Assembly (NCBI GenBank): GCA_905235775.1
Contig: CAJOMY010000038.1
Location: 1-26,552 of the forward strand
Direction of reading: 5' to 3'
DNA length: 26,552 nucleotides
From: an uncultured Bacteroidales bacterium
Lineage (GTDB): Bacteria > Bacteroidota > Bacteroidia > Bacteroidales > UBA932
Shown here: piece by piece, positions 7,973 to 17,056 of the stretch
Layout: every line of letters begins with the position of its first letter
Position numbering within the stretch: position 1 is the first letter of the stretch
Made by a program: the position numbers and the translations under genes
Notes under the pieces: model-generated
What the model was told of the DNA's origin: nothing
The model's database searches: none
Seen by the model: the letters and a program-made list of their open reading frames with translations, nothing else

Positions 7973-9337
7973 ATGAACAGAATGTTGTCTTTGATCGCTT
8001 CCGTGCTGCTGCTCGCCTCCTGTGACGGGAAGCTGCCGAATCCTGACCCCGCGCCCGCGGCGCCCACGATTACCTTCACGCCGGCCGCCATGACCGTGAG
8101 CCCGGAGGGCGGCGACGCCACCGTGCGCGTGGAGGCCTCGGCCACCTGGTCCGTCGAGACCGACGGACAGGACTGGTATGCGCTGAGCTCCTCCGCCCAG
8201 ATCTTCAAGGGCGGAAGTATCCTGAAGCTGACGGCCCAGCCGAACGTGAGCGGCAGCGCGCGCAGCGCGACGCTCCGCTTCAGCAGCGGCGACAGCCAGG
8301 CCACGCTGACGGTCTCGCAGGCGAATTTCATCCCGGAACTCACTTTCTCCGCCGGCGAGGTGTCCGGTGAGGGAGCCGGGGGCGAGGTGCGCGTGAATAC
8401 GACGGCCAATGCCGCATGGACGGTGGTCGAAGACGACATCCCGTTCTGGTTCAGCCTCTCTCCCAAGACAATCACCAAGGGAGAAGGCGAGCTCAAGATC
8501 ACATTCAACCGGAGCTATACGGCCGAGGCGCGCCAGACGGAAGTCCGCTTCCGCAGTGGCGACCAGGTCAAGACGCTTACCGTGAAACAGGGTGCGGGCG
8601 AGCCTGTGGCCCCCGGCGCCTTCGTGCCGGCGGGTTACGAGCTGGTCTGGCAGGACGACTTCTCCGGTACTTCCAATGACCTCAAGACGAACTGGCGTTT
8701 CGAAGACTGGGCGCCGGGCCTCGTCAATAACGAGCTGCAGCGCTATGTACCGGATGACCGCCGGACCTCCTTCGTCCAGGACGGCGCCCTGAACATCGTG
8801 GCGCGCAAAGACGGGTCCCAGGTGATTTCCGCCCGGATGAATTCCCGGGAGTCCTGGCTCTACGGCTATATGGAAGCGGCCATCCGCCTGCCCAAGGGCA
8901 AGGGCACCTGGCCTGCCTTCTGGATGATGCCGGACGATTTCTCCAAGGGCTGGCCCGCCTGCGGCGAGATCGACATCATGGAGGAAGTGGGCGTGAACCC
9001 CGACTATACCTCCTCTTCCATCCACTGCACCGCCTACAACCATGTCAAGGGCACGCAGAAGACCGCAGAGCGCCTTACCCCGGGTGCGGAAAGCGAATAC
9101 CACGTCTATGCGCTCGAGTGGACGGAAGACTTTATCCGAACCTATGTGGACGGCGAAAAACTGCTTGAATTCAAGAACGACAAGGCCGGCAACGAAAACA
9201 CCTGGCCTTTCAACAAGAAATTCTACATTATCCTCAATCTTGCCTGGGGCGGCGACTGGGGAGGTTGGAACGGCGTGAACGAGAGCGCACTGCCCTGCAC
9301 CATGCAGGTGGACTACGTGCGTGTTTACAAGAAATAA
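7973..9337 (+). CDS. GH16 endo-beta-1,3(4)-glucanase lipoprotein with two BACON domains
   Basis: 454 residues from the ATG at 7973. The frame extends upstream to 7913, but that start lies in the terminator hairpin and lacks a signal peptide. Lipobox LASC with Cys17. Two BACON domains (about 25-120 and 123-212) precede the GH16 domain (about 218-454). The catalytic motif GEIDIMEEVG gives nucleophile Glu332, Asp334 and acid/base Glu337, in the ExDxxE form of laminarinase/lichenase-type GH16. WPAFWMMP and the C-terminal VDYVRVYKK are also typical. It should cut beta-1,3 (or mixed-linkage) glucan internally, most likely at the cell surface, giving oligosaccharides for SusCD. BACON domains probably act as spacers or mucin/glycan anchors. 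The gene lies 3 bases from the GH3 gene. Confidence 0.93.
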   Translation: MNRMLSLIASVLLLASCDGKLPNPDPAPAAPTITFTPAAMTVSPEGGDATVRVEASATWSVETDGQDWYALSSSAQIFKGGSILKLTAQPNVSGSARSATLRFSSGDSQATLTVSQANFIPELTFSAGEVSGEGAGGEVRVNTTANAAWTVVEDDIPFWFSLSPKTITKGEGELKITFNRSYTAEARQTEVRFRSGDQVKTLTVKQGAGEPVAPGAFVPAGYELVWQDDFSGTSNDLKTNWRFEDWAPGLVNNELQRYVPDDRRTSFVQDGALNIVARKDGSQVISARMNSRESWLYGYMEAAIRLPKGKGTWPAFWMMPDDFSKGWPACGEIDIMEEVGVNPDYTSSSIHCTAYNHVKGTQKTAERLTPGAESEYHVYALEWTEDFIRTYVDGEKLLEFKNDKAGNENTWPFNKKFYIILNLAWGGDWGGWNGVNESALPCTMQVDYVRVYKK

Positions 9338-9340
9338 TCA

Positions 9341-11587
9341 ATGAAGACGAATCGAAACCTTTTCCTGGCGGTTCTTGCGGCGGTCCTGACTGCCTGTGGC
9401 GGGCCGCGGCCGGCCTCCACGGTCGGTACGACGCCCGAGGTGGAACGCCGGGTGGATCAACTCCTCGCGAAAATGACCCTGGCCGAGAAGATCGGCCAGA
9501 TGAACCAGATCTCGGCTGGCGGCGACCCCGCCAACTATGCCGAAGCGGTCCGCGGCGGACAGGTCGGCTCCATCCTCAACGAGGTGGACCCGGTCCGGCT
9601 CAACGAATTCCAGCGCATCGCGGTGGAAGAGTCCCGTCTCGGCATTCCCCTGCTGGTGGGCCGGGACGTGATCCACGGTTTCCATACGGTGTTCCCGATT
9701 CCCCTGGGTCTGGCGGCGACCTTCGACCCGGCGCTGGTGGAAGAAGGCGCCCGCATCGCCGCCCTGGAGGCAACGGCGCAGGGCATCCGCTGGACCTTCT
9801 CCCCGATGCTGGACATCGCACGCGACCCGCGCTGGGGCCGGATGGCCGAGGGCAGCGGTGAAGACACCTGGCTGGACGCCCGGATGGGCGAAGCCATGGT
9901 GCGCGGCTATCAGGGCACGCAGTGGGACACCACCTCGATGGCCGCCTGCATCAAGCATTTCGTGGGCTACGGCGCCGCCGAGGGGGGCCGTGACTACAAC
10001 AGCACCTTCCTGACCGAGCGCCAGCTGCGCAATATTTATCTGCCGCCCTTCGAGGCGGCTGTGAAAGCCGGGGCGCTGACCCTGATGACTTCATTCAACG
10101 ACAATGACGGCGTGCCTTCGACCGGCAACCGCTTCGTGGTCAAGGACATCCTCCGGGACGAGTGGGGCTTCGACGGCCTGGTGGTGACGGACTGGAACTC
10201 GATGGGGGAAATGATCTCCCATGGCTTCGGGAGCGACCGCAAAGAAGTGGCGCAGCAGGCCATCGAGGCCGGGGTGGACATGGACATGATGACCTACGGG
10301 TACATTTCCCACCTGGAAGAGCTGGTCCGTTCGGGCGCCGTCAAGGAGTCTGCCATCAACGCGGCCGTGCGCAATATCCTGCGCATCAAAGTGATGCTCG
10401 GCCTGTTCGAGCACCCTTACGTGGATGCGGCTGCAGCCGGGGCGGTGCAATACGCCCCCGAACACCTCGACGCCGCCCGCCGCAGCGCGGAGGAATCCGC
10501 CGTCCTGCTGAAGAACGACGGCACCCTGCCGCTCGATGCCGGACGCGTGCGGACGATCCTCGTCACGGGTCCGATGGCCGACGCTCCGCACGACCAGCTG
10601 GGCACCTGGGCCTTCGACGGTCAGAAAGAGCATACGGTTACGCCGCTGGCAGCCCTCCGCGAGCGTTTCCCGGGCCGTGTGGTGTATGTGCCCGGCCTGG
10701 TCAACAGCCGGCAGAAGCGGGACCGCTTCGACGACGTGGTGGCCGCCGCGCGCCAGGCTGACGTCATTCTGGCGTTCCTGGGCGAAGAAGCTATTCTCTC
10801 CGGCGAGGCGCATTCCCTGGCCGACCTGAACCTGAAGGGCTCCCAGAGCGAACTGCTCGCGGCACTGAAGGCCACGGGCAAGCCGGTCGTGGCCACGGTG
10901 ATGGCCGGCCGGCCGCTCACCATCGAGCGCGACCTGCCGAACTGCGGCGCCCTGCTGTATGCCTTCCATCCCGGCACGATGGGCGGTCCCGCGCTCGCCA
11001 ACCTGATTTTCGGCGACGTCACCCCGTCCGGCAAGACGCCGGTCACCTTCCTGCGCACGGTGGGCCAGGTGCCCATGTACTACAGCCACAACATGACCGG
11101 TCGTCCGTATCAGGGCGAGATGCTGCTGGACGATATCGAGGCCGAAGCCGGCCAGACCTCGCTCGGCAACACTTCCTATTATCTGGATTACGGCGCCTAC
11201 CCGCTGTTCCCCTTCGGATTCGGCCTGAGCTATACCCGTTTCACCTATTCCGACCCGGCGCTGGACGGCACGACCTATGCGCGGGACGGTGTCATCCGGG
11301 CTTCCTGCACGCTGTCCAACACGGGCGGCTGCGAGGGCACCGAGGTGGTGCAGGTCTATGTGCGCGACCTGGTCGGTTCGCTCACGCGTCCCCTCAAGGA
11401 GCTCAAGCATTTCGAGCGCGTGACCCTGCAGGCGGGCGAAAGCTGCCGGCTGGAAATCGAGATCCCCGTCTCCGAGCTGGCCTTCTGGGGCCTTGACGGC
11501 ACGAAGAAGGTCGAACCGGGTGATTTCCAGCTCTGGATCTCCGGCGACAGCGCCTCCGGCGAAGCACTTTCTTTCAGCGTCCGGTAG
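9341..11587 (+). CDS. GH3 beta-glucosidase lipoprotein (BglX-like)
   Basis: 748 residues, normal for a three-domain GH3. Signal peptide with LTAC, Cys19. The N-terminal barrel contains GRDVIHGF, MAEGSGEDTWLD and KHFVGYG. The nucleophile is Asp284 in LVVTDWNSMGE. The alpha/beta sandwich domain carries LLKNDGTLPL and the FLGEEAILSGEAHSLADLNL loop where the acid/base residue is expected, not assigned here. A C-terminal fibronectin-III-like domain closes with PFGFGLSYT and GSLTRPLKELKHFERVTL. It should remove glucose from beta-linked oligosaccharides. The residues after the lipid Cys (GGPRPAS) lack acidic surface-export signals, so I infer a periplasmic location, completing digestion after SusCD import. 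It begins 3 bases after GH16 and ends 2 bases before GH30, so it is translated from one message. Confidence 0.94.
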   Translation: MKTNRNLFLAVLAAVLTACGGPRPASTVGTTPEVERRVDQLLAKMTLAEKIGQMNQISAGGDPANYAEAVRGGQVGSILNEVDPVRLNEFQRIAVEESRLGIPLLVGRDVIHGFHTVFPIPLGLAATFDPALVEEGARIAALEATAQGIRWTFSPMLDIARDPRWGRMAEGSGEDTWLDARMGEAMVRGYQGTQWDTTSMAACIKHFVGYGAAEGGRDYNSTFLTERQLRNIYLPPFEAAVKAGALTLMTSFNDNDGVPSTGNRFVVKDILRDEWGFDGLVVTDWNSMGEMISHGFGSDRKEVAQQAIEAGVDMDMMTYGYISHLEELVRSGAVKESAINAAVRNILRIKVMLGLFEHPYVDAAAAGAVQYAPEHLDAARRSAEESAVLLKNDGTLPLDAGRVRTILVTGPMADAPHDQLGTWAFDGQKEHTVTPLAALRERFPGRVVYVPGLVNSRQKRDRFDDVVAAARQADVILAFLGEEAILSGEAHSLADLNLKGSQSELLAALKATGKPVVATVMAGRPLTIERDLPNCGALLYAFHPGTMGGPALANLIFGDVTPSGKTPVTFLRTVGQVPMYYSHNMTGRPYQGEMLLDDIEAEAGQTSLGNTSYYLDYGAYPLFPFGFGLSYTRFTYSDPALDGTTYARDGVIRASCTLSNTGGCEGTEVVQVYVRDLVGSLTRPLKELKHFERVTLQAGESCRLEIEIPVSELAFWGLDGTKKVEPGDFQLWISGDSASGEALSFSVR

Positions 11588-11589
11588 CC

Positions 11590-13047
11590 ATGCGTGCGAA
11601 ACATCTCCTCGCGGCCATCCTGGCCCTGTCGCTTGCCGCATACGGCTGCGCGCAGGGAAAGGAGGAGCCGGCTCCGGCTCCGCAAGCCGAAGCCCTGACC
11701 TGGACGACCACGGCATCCGGAACCCAGCTCTTCGAGCCGGGCAGCGTGCTGCTCATGAAGCCTTCGGACGCGAGTTTCAACCGCGTCTCGCTCACCGGCG
11801 AGAAGTTCCAGTCCGTGGACGGCTTCGGCCTTGCAATCACGCAGGCCAGCTGCTACAACCTGCTGAAGATGAGCCAAGCGGACCGGACGGCCTTCCTGCG
11901 GGAACTGTTCGACCGGGAAACGGGCATGGGTTCTTCCCTGATCCGGGTCTGCATCGGGGGCTCCGACTTCTCAATGGATGAATTCACCTGGTGCGACGAG
12001 CCGGGCATCGAGCACTTTGCCGTCCATCCGCTGGACGAGCAGTACCTGTTCCCCATCCTCGACGAGATCTTCGCCATCAACCCGGATGTGCAGATCATCG
12101 CTTCCCCCTGGAGCGCCCCGCTCTGGATGAAGGTCGGCGAGGACGGCAAGACGCCCCACAGCCAATGGTATGCCGGCCATCTCGGCGAAGCCTATTACGA
12201 AGTCTATGCGGAGTATTTTGTCCGCTGGATCCGGGAGATGGAGCGGCGCGGCTATCCGATCATGGCCGTGACCCTGCAGAACGAGCCGCTGCACCGCGGC
12301 AATTCGATGTCCACCTACATGTCCTGGCAGGAGCAGAGCAACTTCGTCAAACGCGGCATCGGCCCCGCTTTCGCGGCCGCCGGCCTGAAGACCAAGGTCC
12401 TGCTCTACGACCACAACTACAACTACGACGACAACGGTCCCCAGCAGGACTACCCGCTCCATATCTTCGAGGATACGGAAGCCAGTCGCTATGTGCACGG
12501 CTCGGCCTGGCACAACTACGGCGGCATGCTGGACGGGGTGCATGCACGCTTTCCGGACAAGGAAATCTATTTCACGGAGGCGTCCATCGGCAGCTGGAAC
12601 TACCGCTTCGGCGATTGCCTGATCAATGACTTCCGCGACATCTTCCTGGGCACGCTGGGCCGCTGGGGCAAGGGCGTGACCCTGTGGAACCTCATGCTGG
12701 ACTATCAGGGCAAGCCTTTCCGTCCGAGGGGATGCAGCACCTGCTACGGGGCCGTGTCCATCGACGCGACGGATTATTCACTCTCCTCGGTGGTGCGCAA
12801 TTCGCACTACTACGACGTGGCGCATTGTTCGAAAGTGCTGCAACCCGGGGCCGTCCGGATCGGAACATCGGGTTATTCGGCGGCAGGGCTGCACTATCAG
12901 CTCTACCGCAACCCGGACGGCTCCTATGCGGCGCTGATCCTGAATGAGGGCAACGCCGAGGCTCAGCTCAATTTTGTCACGGACCGATACAGCGTCGCGT
13001 GCCGCGTTCCGGCGCGCGCGGTCCAGTCCGTCACCTGGCAGGAATAA
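11590..13047 (+). CDS. GH30 family glucanase lipoprotein, probable endo-beta-1,6-glucanase (GH30_3-like)
   Basis: 485 residues. Signal peptide with a somewhat irregular lipobox (AAYGC, Cys20), followed by Lys-Glu-Glu. The TIM barrel starts at FQSVDGFGLAITQASCYNLL and contains GGSDFSMDEFTW and ASPWSAPLWMK. Acid/base Glu232 lies in TLQNEP and nucleophile Glu330 in YFTEASIG. The C-terminal side beta-sandwich ends at residue 485. This layout is that of the glucosylceramidase/beta-1,6-glucanase branch of GH30. In a PUL with GH16 and GH3, beta-1,6-glucan or beta-1,6 side chains is the likely substrate. GH30 enzymes with other specificities exist, so the specificity is inference. The Lys-Glu-Glu after the lipid Cys resembles a surface lipoprotein export signal. 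The gene ends 5 bases from the convergent C69 peptidase gene. Confidence 0.88.
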   Translation: MRAKHLLAAILALSLAAYGCAQGKEEPAPAPQAEALTWTTTASGTQLFEPGSVLLMKPSDASFNRVSLTGEKFQSVDGFGLAITQASCYNLLKMSQADRTAFLRELFDRETGMGSSLIRVCIGGSDFSMDEFTWCDEPGIEHFAVHPLDEQYLFPILDEIFAINPDVQIIASPWSAPLWMKVGEDGKTPHSQWYAGHLGEAYYEVYAEYFVRWIREMERRGYPIMAVTLQNEPLHRGNSMSTYMSWQEQSNFVKRGIGPAFAAAGLKTKVLLYDHNYNYDDNGPQQDYPLHIFEDTEASRYVHGSAWHNYGGMLDGVHARFPDKEIYFTEASIGSWNYRFGDCLINDFRDIFLGTLGRWGKGVTLWNLMLDYQGKPFRPRGCSTCYGAVSIDATDYSLSSVVRNSHYYDVAHCSKVLQPGAVRIGTSGYSAAGLHYQLYRNPDGSYAALILNEGNAEAQLNFVTDRYSVACRVPARAVQSVTWQE

Positions 13048-13052
13048 AGGCT

Positions 13053-14750
13053 CTACCGGGATTCGAGGACGGGAGCGTGGGGGTCGCGGGCCACGGCAGC
13101 CTTCCAGCGGTCGTTATACCCGCCGTACTGCATGTCCTTCGGGAAACCGGGTCCGTACTCCGTGTGGGAGAAAGATCCGTCCGCTTCCTGGGCTTTGATG
13201 TTGCCGTCGATGAATTTGACGAGCAGCAGTTCTTCGAGCTTCGTCCAGGCCGCAAACTGCGCCTGGGCCGTCTCCACGCTATATTTCGTCATGAGCCGGC
13301 GCGCCTTGCGCAAGCGTCCCCGCTCCACCAGTTTCACCAGCTTGGCGTCCATCTCCGGAATGCCGCGCCCGATCTGGTCGCGCTCGAAGGCTTCAGCCAC
13401 GCCGCGCGCCACCGGCGCCATCCGGTCGTACATCTTGTAGCAGGCGTTGGCCACGCGGTTGCACATCCAGAACTGGGACGTGGGGCTGTAGTGGAGAATG
13501 TCGCCGTTGCCCTCGCGCAGGCACTCGGGCACCTTCGTGATATTGGCATAGATCGGCGTCAGGTAGGAAGTGGCGGCGTCGTCGCAGCCGAACCAGATCA
13601 GGGCGCCGACCTCGTCGGGAAGCTGGGGACGCGCCTGCGCGACGAACCAGAAGCCCGTCTGCTGCGTGGCGATCGCGCGCTCGTTGAGGTAGGTCTTTCC
13701 GTCCACGGTGAAGTTCATCGGCCGCCAGCGGTACGGTAGGCCGTTTCCGCCCGCGCCGATGTCGGTGGTCATGTCCATGGGGGTACCCTCGTAGTGGTCG
13801 CGCATCACGCGGGCCACGTCCTCCACGCCCACCTTGCGGGCCGGCCTGATGAAGAGGGGCATCTCGCCCTGCAGGTCGTAGCCCATCGCGTAGTCCAGCC
13901 AGTCCGCGGCCGGGCGGGAGATCTCCTGCCCGTTCTGCTCGTAGGTGAAGACCCCCTCGCCGAGGATGTTGAAGGCGCTCCAGGCACGGGCGTCGCAGGC
14001 GCGAGCGCCGCCGAAGTCGAGCGGGTTGTACGCGTCGCGGAAGCTGAAATCAGCGTCCTCGCCCTCGTACCATCCCTGCTCGCGGGCGAAGCTGATCACG
14101 TCCGGGGCGAAGAGGCAGTTCTCCGGGTCGTCCTGCGGGAAGCGCGTGATGCGGGCCTGGTTGGCGTGGGCGCAGATGTAGCCGTCCGGCACGCGCCGCG
14201 CCACCCACACGATGCCCTTCTGTCCGGCGCCCTTGCCCACAAGGTCCATCACCCAGGCCTCGTGCGGATCGGCGATCGAGAAGGTCTCGCCCTCGGAGGG
14301 GTAGCCGTAGGTGTTCGCGAGCGCCACGATGGTCTCGATGGCCTCGCGCGCCGTCGTGGCGCGCTGCAGGGTGATATAGATCAGGGAGCCGTAGTCCATG
14401 ATGCCGGCCGGGTCGGCCTGCTCCTCGCGGCCGCCCCAGGTCGTCTCGCCGATGATGAGCTGGCGGCTGTTCATGTTGCCGACGGTCTGCCAGGTGCGGG
14501 CCACCTGGGCGATGCTGCCGGTGGGACGCCCCGTGTCCCACTCCCGGATGGCGAGGGGGCTGCCGGCCGTGAAGCGGCCTGCCGGGTGGAAATACAGTTC
14601 GCCGAAGAGGCCGTGCGAGTCGGCGGCATAGGAGACCATGCTGGAGCCGTCCGCGCTGGCGCCGGGGCTCACGATGACGTTGGTACAAGCCTCCGCGCGA
14701 CCCGCGGCAAGAGCCGCGACCGCCACGATGATGCATAGAAATTTTCTCAT
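13053..14750 (-). CDS. Family C69 secreted dipeptidase
   Basis: 565 residues, the usual length for peptidase family C69 (PepD-like, Ntn hydrolases). The signal peptide ends just before Cys22 in EACTNVIV; in this family that Cys becomes the N-terminal nucleophile after cleavage. Conserved blocks include GSSMVSYAADSH, GETTWGGREE, PSEGETFSIADPHEAWVMD and YICAHANQARI. It cleaves dipeptides, probably in the periplasm. It is transcribed opposite to everything around it: convergent with GH30 and divergent from the small secreted protein gene, sharing a 67-base promoter region that holds a palindrome. Start chosen because it gives the signal peptide directly before the catalytic Cys. Confidence 0.92.
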   Translation of the reverse strand: MRKFLCIIVAVAALAAGRAEACTNVIVSPGASADGSSMVSYAADSHGLFGELYFHPAGRFTAGSPLAIREWDTGRPTGSIAQVARTWQTVGNMNSRQLIIGETTWGGREEQADPAGIMDYGSLIYITLQRATTAREAIETIVALANTYGYPSEGETFSIADPHEAWVMDLVGKGAGQKGIVWVARRVPDGYICAHANQARITRFPQDDPENCLFAPDVISFAREQGWYEGEDADFSFRDAYNPLDFGGARACDARAWSAFNILGEGVFTYEQNGQEISRPAADWLDYAMGYDLQGEMPLFIRPARKVGVEDVARVMRDHYEGTPMDMTTDIGAGGNGLPYRWRPMNFTVDGKTYLNERAIATQQTGFWFVAQARPQLPDEVGALIWFGCDDAATSYLTPIYANITKVPECLREGNGDILHYSPTSQFWMCNRVANACYKMYDRMAPVARGVAEAFERDQIGRGIPEMDAKLVKLVERGRLRKARRLMTKYSVETAQAQFAAWTKLEELLLVKFIDGNIKAQEADGSFSHTEYGPGFPKDMQYGGYNDRWKAAVARDPHAPVLESR

Positions 14751-14765
14751 TTTATCTTTTCTTCT

Positions 14766-14773
14766 TAAATTTG
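14766..14773 (+). promoter_or_regulatory. Putative -7 box for the small secreted protein-pheS operon
   Basis: TAAATTTG fits TAnnTTTG and lies 44 bases before the start at 14818. A TTTT run at 14742-14745 is at about the right distance for a -33 element. Confidence 0.5.
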
Positions 14774-14782
14774 CAGACCATA

Positions 14783-14806
14783 GTCATTCCGGGACAGGCC
14801 CGGAAT
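14783..14806. repeat. REP-like palindrome, copy 1
   Basis: GTCATTCCGGG, then ACAGG, then CCCGGAAT: an 8-bp perfect stem (14786-14793 with 14799-14806) in the divergent intergenic region. It shares GTCATTCCGG and CCGGAAT with the palindrome at 17516-17539. It would lie in the 5' leader of the downstream operon. Confidence 0.6.
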
Positions 14807-14817
14807 CCCATGCAAGG

Positions 14818-15228
14818 ATGTACAAAGCTATAAAAATTTTCGGGATTATCGCCATGTTGCTCCTGCCCCTGCGGGCCGGAGCCCAGCAGCCGCAGAGCGA
14901 GGAAGAACAGCTCAAGCAGCTGCGCGAGAGCATCGACCGCATGGTCGAAAACTACGAGCAGGTGCTGGACCTCGAGGACTGGCAGACCTTCTACGTGGAC
15001 TCCATCCTGACGCACGACTACGAGGCCCTGCGCGAGGAACTCAAGGTCCTGCAGGCCGCGAAGATGACCAACGCCGACGTCTATCAGCAGGTCCGGGACA
15101 AGTGGGCCGAGCAGATCCATGTCTCGATGCAAAAGGTGCTCGACGGGCGGCAGTGGGAGAAGTACCTCAAGTCCGGCGCCGCCCGCGAAAAGAAATCGCG
15201 CGACAAGCGCGCCGCCAAACGGAAATAA
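14818..15228 (+). CDS. Small secreted helical protein of unknown function
   Basis: 136 residues, start chosen at the ATG that gives a clean signal peptide (about 1-23, ending AGAQ) with AAGG just upstream. The mature part is highly charged and probably all helical, with segments around QLRESIDRMVENYEQVLDLE and WEKYLKSGA, and a very basic tail (AAREKKSRDKRAAKRK). It resembles in style the short periplasmic Spy/LTXXQ-like proteins that many Bacteroidota carry, but I cannot assign a family. It is followed after 5 bases by pheS, so the two are probably cotranscribed. No function is claimed. Confidence 0.75.
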   Translation: MYKAIKIFGIIAMLLLPLRAGAQQPQSEEEQLKQLRESIDRMVENYEQVLDLEDWQTFYVDSILTHDYEALREELKVLQAAKMTNADVYQQVRDKWAEQIHVSMQKVLDGRQWEKYLKSGAAREKKSRDKRAAKRK

Positions 15229-15233
15229 CTTTT

Positions 15234-16274
15234 ATGAAAAAAGAAGATATTGACAGGGTCCTTGCGGAGCTGAAAGCGCTCCAGTGCAAGACGCAGAAGG
15301 AAGTCGAAGAGGCGCGCGTGCGCTTCCTCGGCCGCAAAGGCGAGGTCACGGCGCTGTTCGAGGAGTTCCGCACCGTGGACAAGGAGATGAAGCGCGAGTT
15401 CGGCCGCACGCTCAACGAGCTGAAGAACGCCGCCCAGGAGACGATCGACCGCCTCCGCGACACGGTCGGCGAAGAGGGCGGCGCCACAGGTCCGAAGCAG
15501 GACCTTTCGATGCCCGGCGATCCGATCGGGCTCGGCTCCCGCCATCCGGTCTCCATTGTCCGTCAGGAGATCGTGGACATCTTCCGCAAGTTCGGCTACG
15601 ACGTGGCCGAAGGCCCCGAAGTGGAGGACGACTACCACGTCTTCGAGGCGCTCAACTTCCCGCCGAACCATCCTGCGCGCGACATGCAGGACACCTTCTT
15701 CGTGTCCACGGGGCATCCGAACCCGCTGCTGCTCCGCACGCACACTTCCAGCGTGCAGGTGCGCACGATGGAGCGGATGAAGACCCCGCCCATCCGCGTG
15801 ATCTGCCCGGGCCGCGTGTTCCGCAACGAGGCCATCAGCGCCCGCGCCCACTGCATCTTCCATCAGGTCGAGGGCCTCTACATCGACGAGAACGTGACCT
15901 TCGCCGACCTCAAGCAGGCCATCCTCCTGTTTGCCCGCGAGATGTTCGGTCCCGAGACCGAGATCCGCATGCGGCCGTCCTTCTTCCCCTTCACCGAGCC
16001 CTCCGCCGAGGTGGACGTCAGCTGCAACATCTGCCACGGCAAGGGCTGCAACATCTGCAAGGGGACGGGCTGGCTCGAGATCCTGGGCTGCGGCATGGTG
16101 GACCCGAACGTCCTCGAAGCCAGCGGGATCGACTCCAAAAAGTACAGCGGCTTCGCCTTCGGAATGGGCCTGGAGCGCATCGCGATGCTCAAGTGGCGGG
16201 TCAACGACCTGCGCCACTACTTCGAGAACGACATGCGTTTCCTGCAGGAATTCAATTCCGCCGTCGAAGTTTGA
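15234..16274 (+). CDS. pheS: Phenylalanine-tRNA ligase alpha subunit
   Basis: 346 residues, typical for PheS. The N-terminal coiled-coil arm (about 1-85) is followed by the class II synthetase core: PVSIVRQEIVDIFRKFGY, the motif 2 region FRNEAISARAHCIFHQVEGL, and motif 3 GFAFGMGLERIAMLKW. A Cys-rich insert (SCNICHGKGCNICKGTGW, possibly metal-binding) matches PheS of Bacteroidota. With PheT (not in this window) it charges tRNA-Phe in the cytoplasm. The frame stays open further upstream into the preceding gene; the ATG at 15234 was chosen because it matches the family N-terminus and sits 5 bases after the previous stop. Confidence 0.97.
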   Translation: MKKEDIDRVLAELKALQCKTQKEVEEARVRFLGRKGEVTALFEEFRTVDKEMKREFGRTLNELKNAAQETIDRLRDTVGEEGGATGPKQDLSMPGDPIGLGSRHPVSIVRQEIVDIFRKFGYDVAEGPEVEDDYHVFEALNFPPNHPARDMQDTFFVSTGHPNPLLLRTHTSSVQVRTMERMKTPPIRVICPGRVFRNEAISARAHCIFHQVEGLYIDENVTFADLKQAILLFAREMFGPETEIRMRPSFFPFTEPSAEVDVSCNICHGKGCNICKGTGWLEILGCGMVDPNVLEASGIDSKKYSGFAFGMGLERIAMLKWRVNDLRHYFENDMRFLQEFNSAVEV

Positions 16275-16353
16275 CCTTGAAGGGATCCGCGCGCCGGATT
16301 TGACAGGCGGGCGGGCCCTGTGTTCTTGAAACCACGTTAAAAACAAGAGAGAC

Positions 16354-17052
16354 ATGTCAAAATCCCATTTCAGCACGCGATTCGTGCTAATTGCCACGAC
16401 GCTGATCGTCTGTCTGATCACGTCCAACTTCTTCGTGCCGCGCCTTTGGCAGGTGGCCGGGCTGCCGATACAGCTGTCCGGTGCCGTGCTGTTGTTCCCG
16501 GTGTCCTACATCCTCAACGACTGCCTGACCGAGGTCTATGGCTATCGCAAGGCCCGTTTCGTCATCTGGTTGGCCTTCGTACTGAGCGCCTTCGTGGCCA
16601 TGATGGCGCAGCTGGTGTGCTGGCTGCCCGGACCGCTCCAGGAGAGCAGCCGCCCGGTGGCGGAAGCCTTCAACTCGCTCTTCGCGATGGTTCCCCGGAC
16701 CACGGTGGCCTCGCTCTTCGCGTTTTTCGTGGGCTCCACGGTCAACGCCTGGATCATGAGCCGGATGAAGGTGGCCTCGCAGGGCCGGGGATTCGCCTGG
16801 CGCGCCATCGTCTCGTCGCTGGGCGGCGAGGTGGCCGACTCGCTCATCTTTTTCCCGGCGGTCTTCTGGGGCGTGCTGCCCCTGGGCGCCGCGCTGCAGC
16901 TGGCGGTGACGCAGATTTGCGCCAAAGTGCTCTACGAGGTGCTCGCCCTGCCGCTGACCGCCTGGTTCGCGCGCAGCGTCAAGCGTGCCGAAGGGATCGA
17001 CACCTTTGACACGAATATTAAGTATAATCCATTCAGAATCAGCGACTTTTAA
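16354..17052 (+). CDS. yhhQ: Queuosine precursor transporter (YhhQ/VUT family, DUF165)
   Basis: 232 residues with about six hydrophobic transmembrane segments. Family motifs visible are NDCLTEVYGYRKAR near 53-66, FFVGSTVNAWIMSRMK, and GGEVADSLIFFP near 160-171. Members import queuosine precursors such as preQ0 and preQ1 across the inner membrane. The next gene, 4 bases downstream, is queF, which acts on preQ0, and this supports the substrate. The 79 bases after pheS contain no clear promoter and no recognisable preQ1 riboswitch. Confidence 0.9.
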   Translation: MSKSHFSTRFVLIATTLIVCLITSNFFVPRLWQVAGLPIQLSGAVLLFPVSYILNDCLTEVYGYRKARFVIWLAFVLSAFVAMMAQLVCWLPGPLQESSRPVAEAFNSLFAMVPRTTVASLFAFFVGSTVNAWIMSRMKVASQGRGFAWRAIVSSLGGEVADSLIFFPAVFWGVLPLGAALQLAVTQICAKVLYEVLALPLTAWFARSVKRAEGIDTFDTNIKYNPFRISDF

Positions 17053-17056
17053 CAAC

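Noticed and set aside
13794..14738. 314-codon + strand frame opposite the C69 peptidase
   Set aside because: Val/Ala/Gly/His-rich antisense shadow; the - strand frame has a signal peptide and catalytic Cys.
16275..16353. preQ1 riboswitch before yhhQ-queF
   Set aside because: The 79-base gap has only short GC stems (such as ACAGG/CCTGT at 16303-16321) and none of the conserved preQ1 aptamer sequence that I can recognise.
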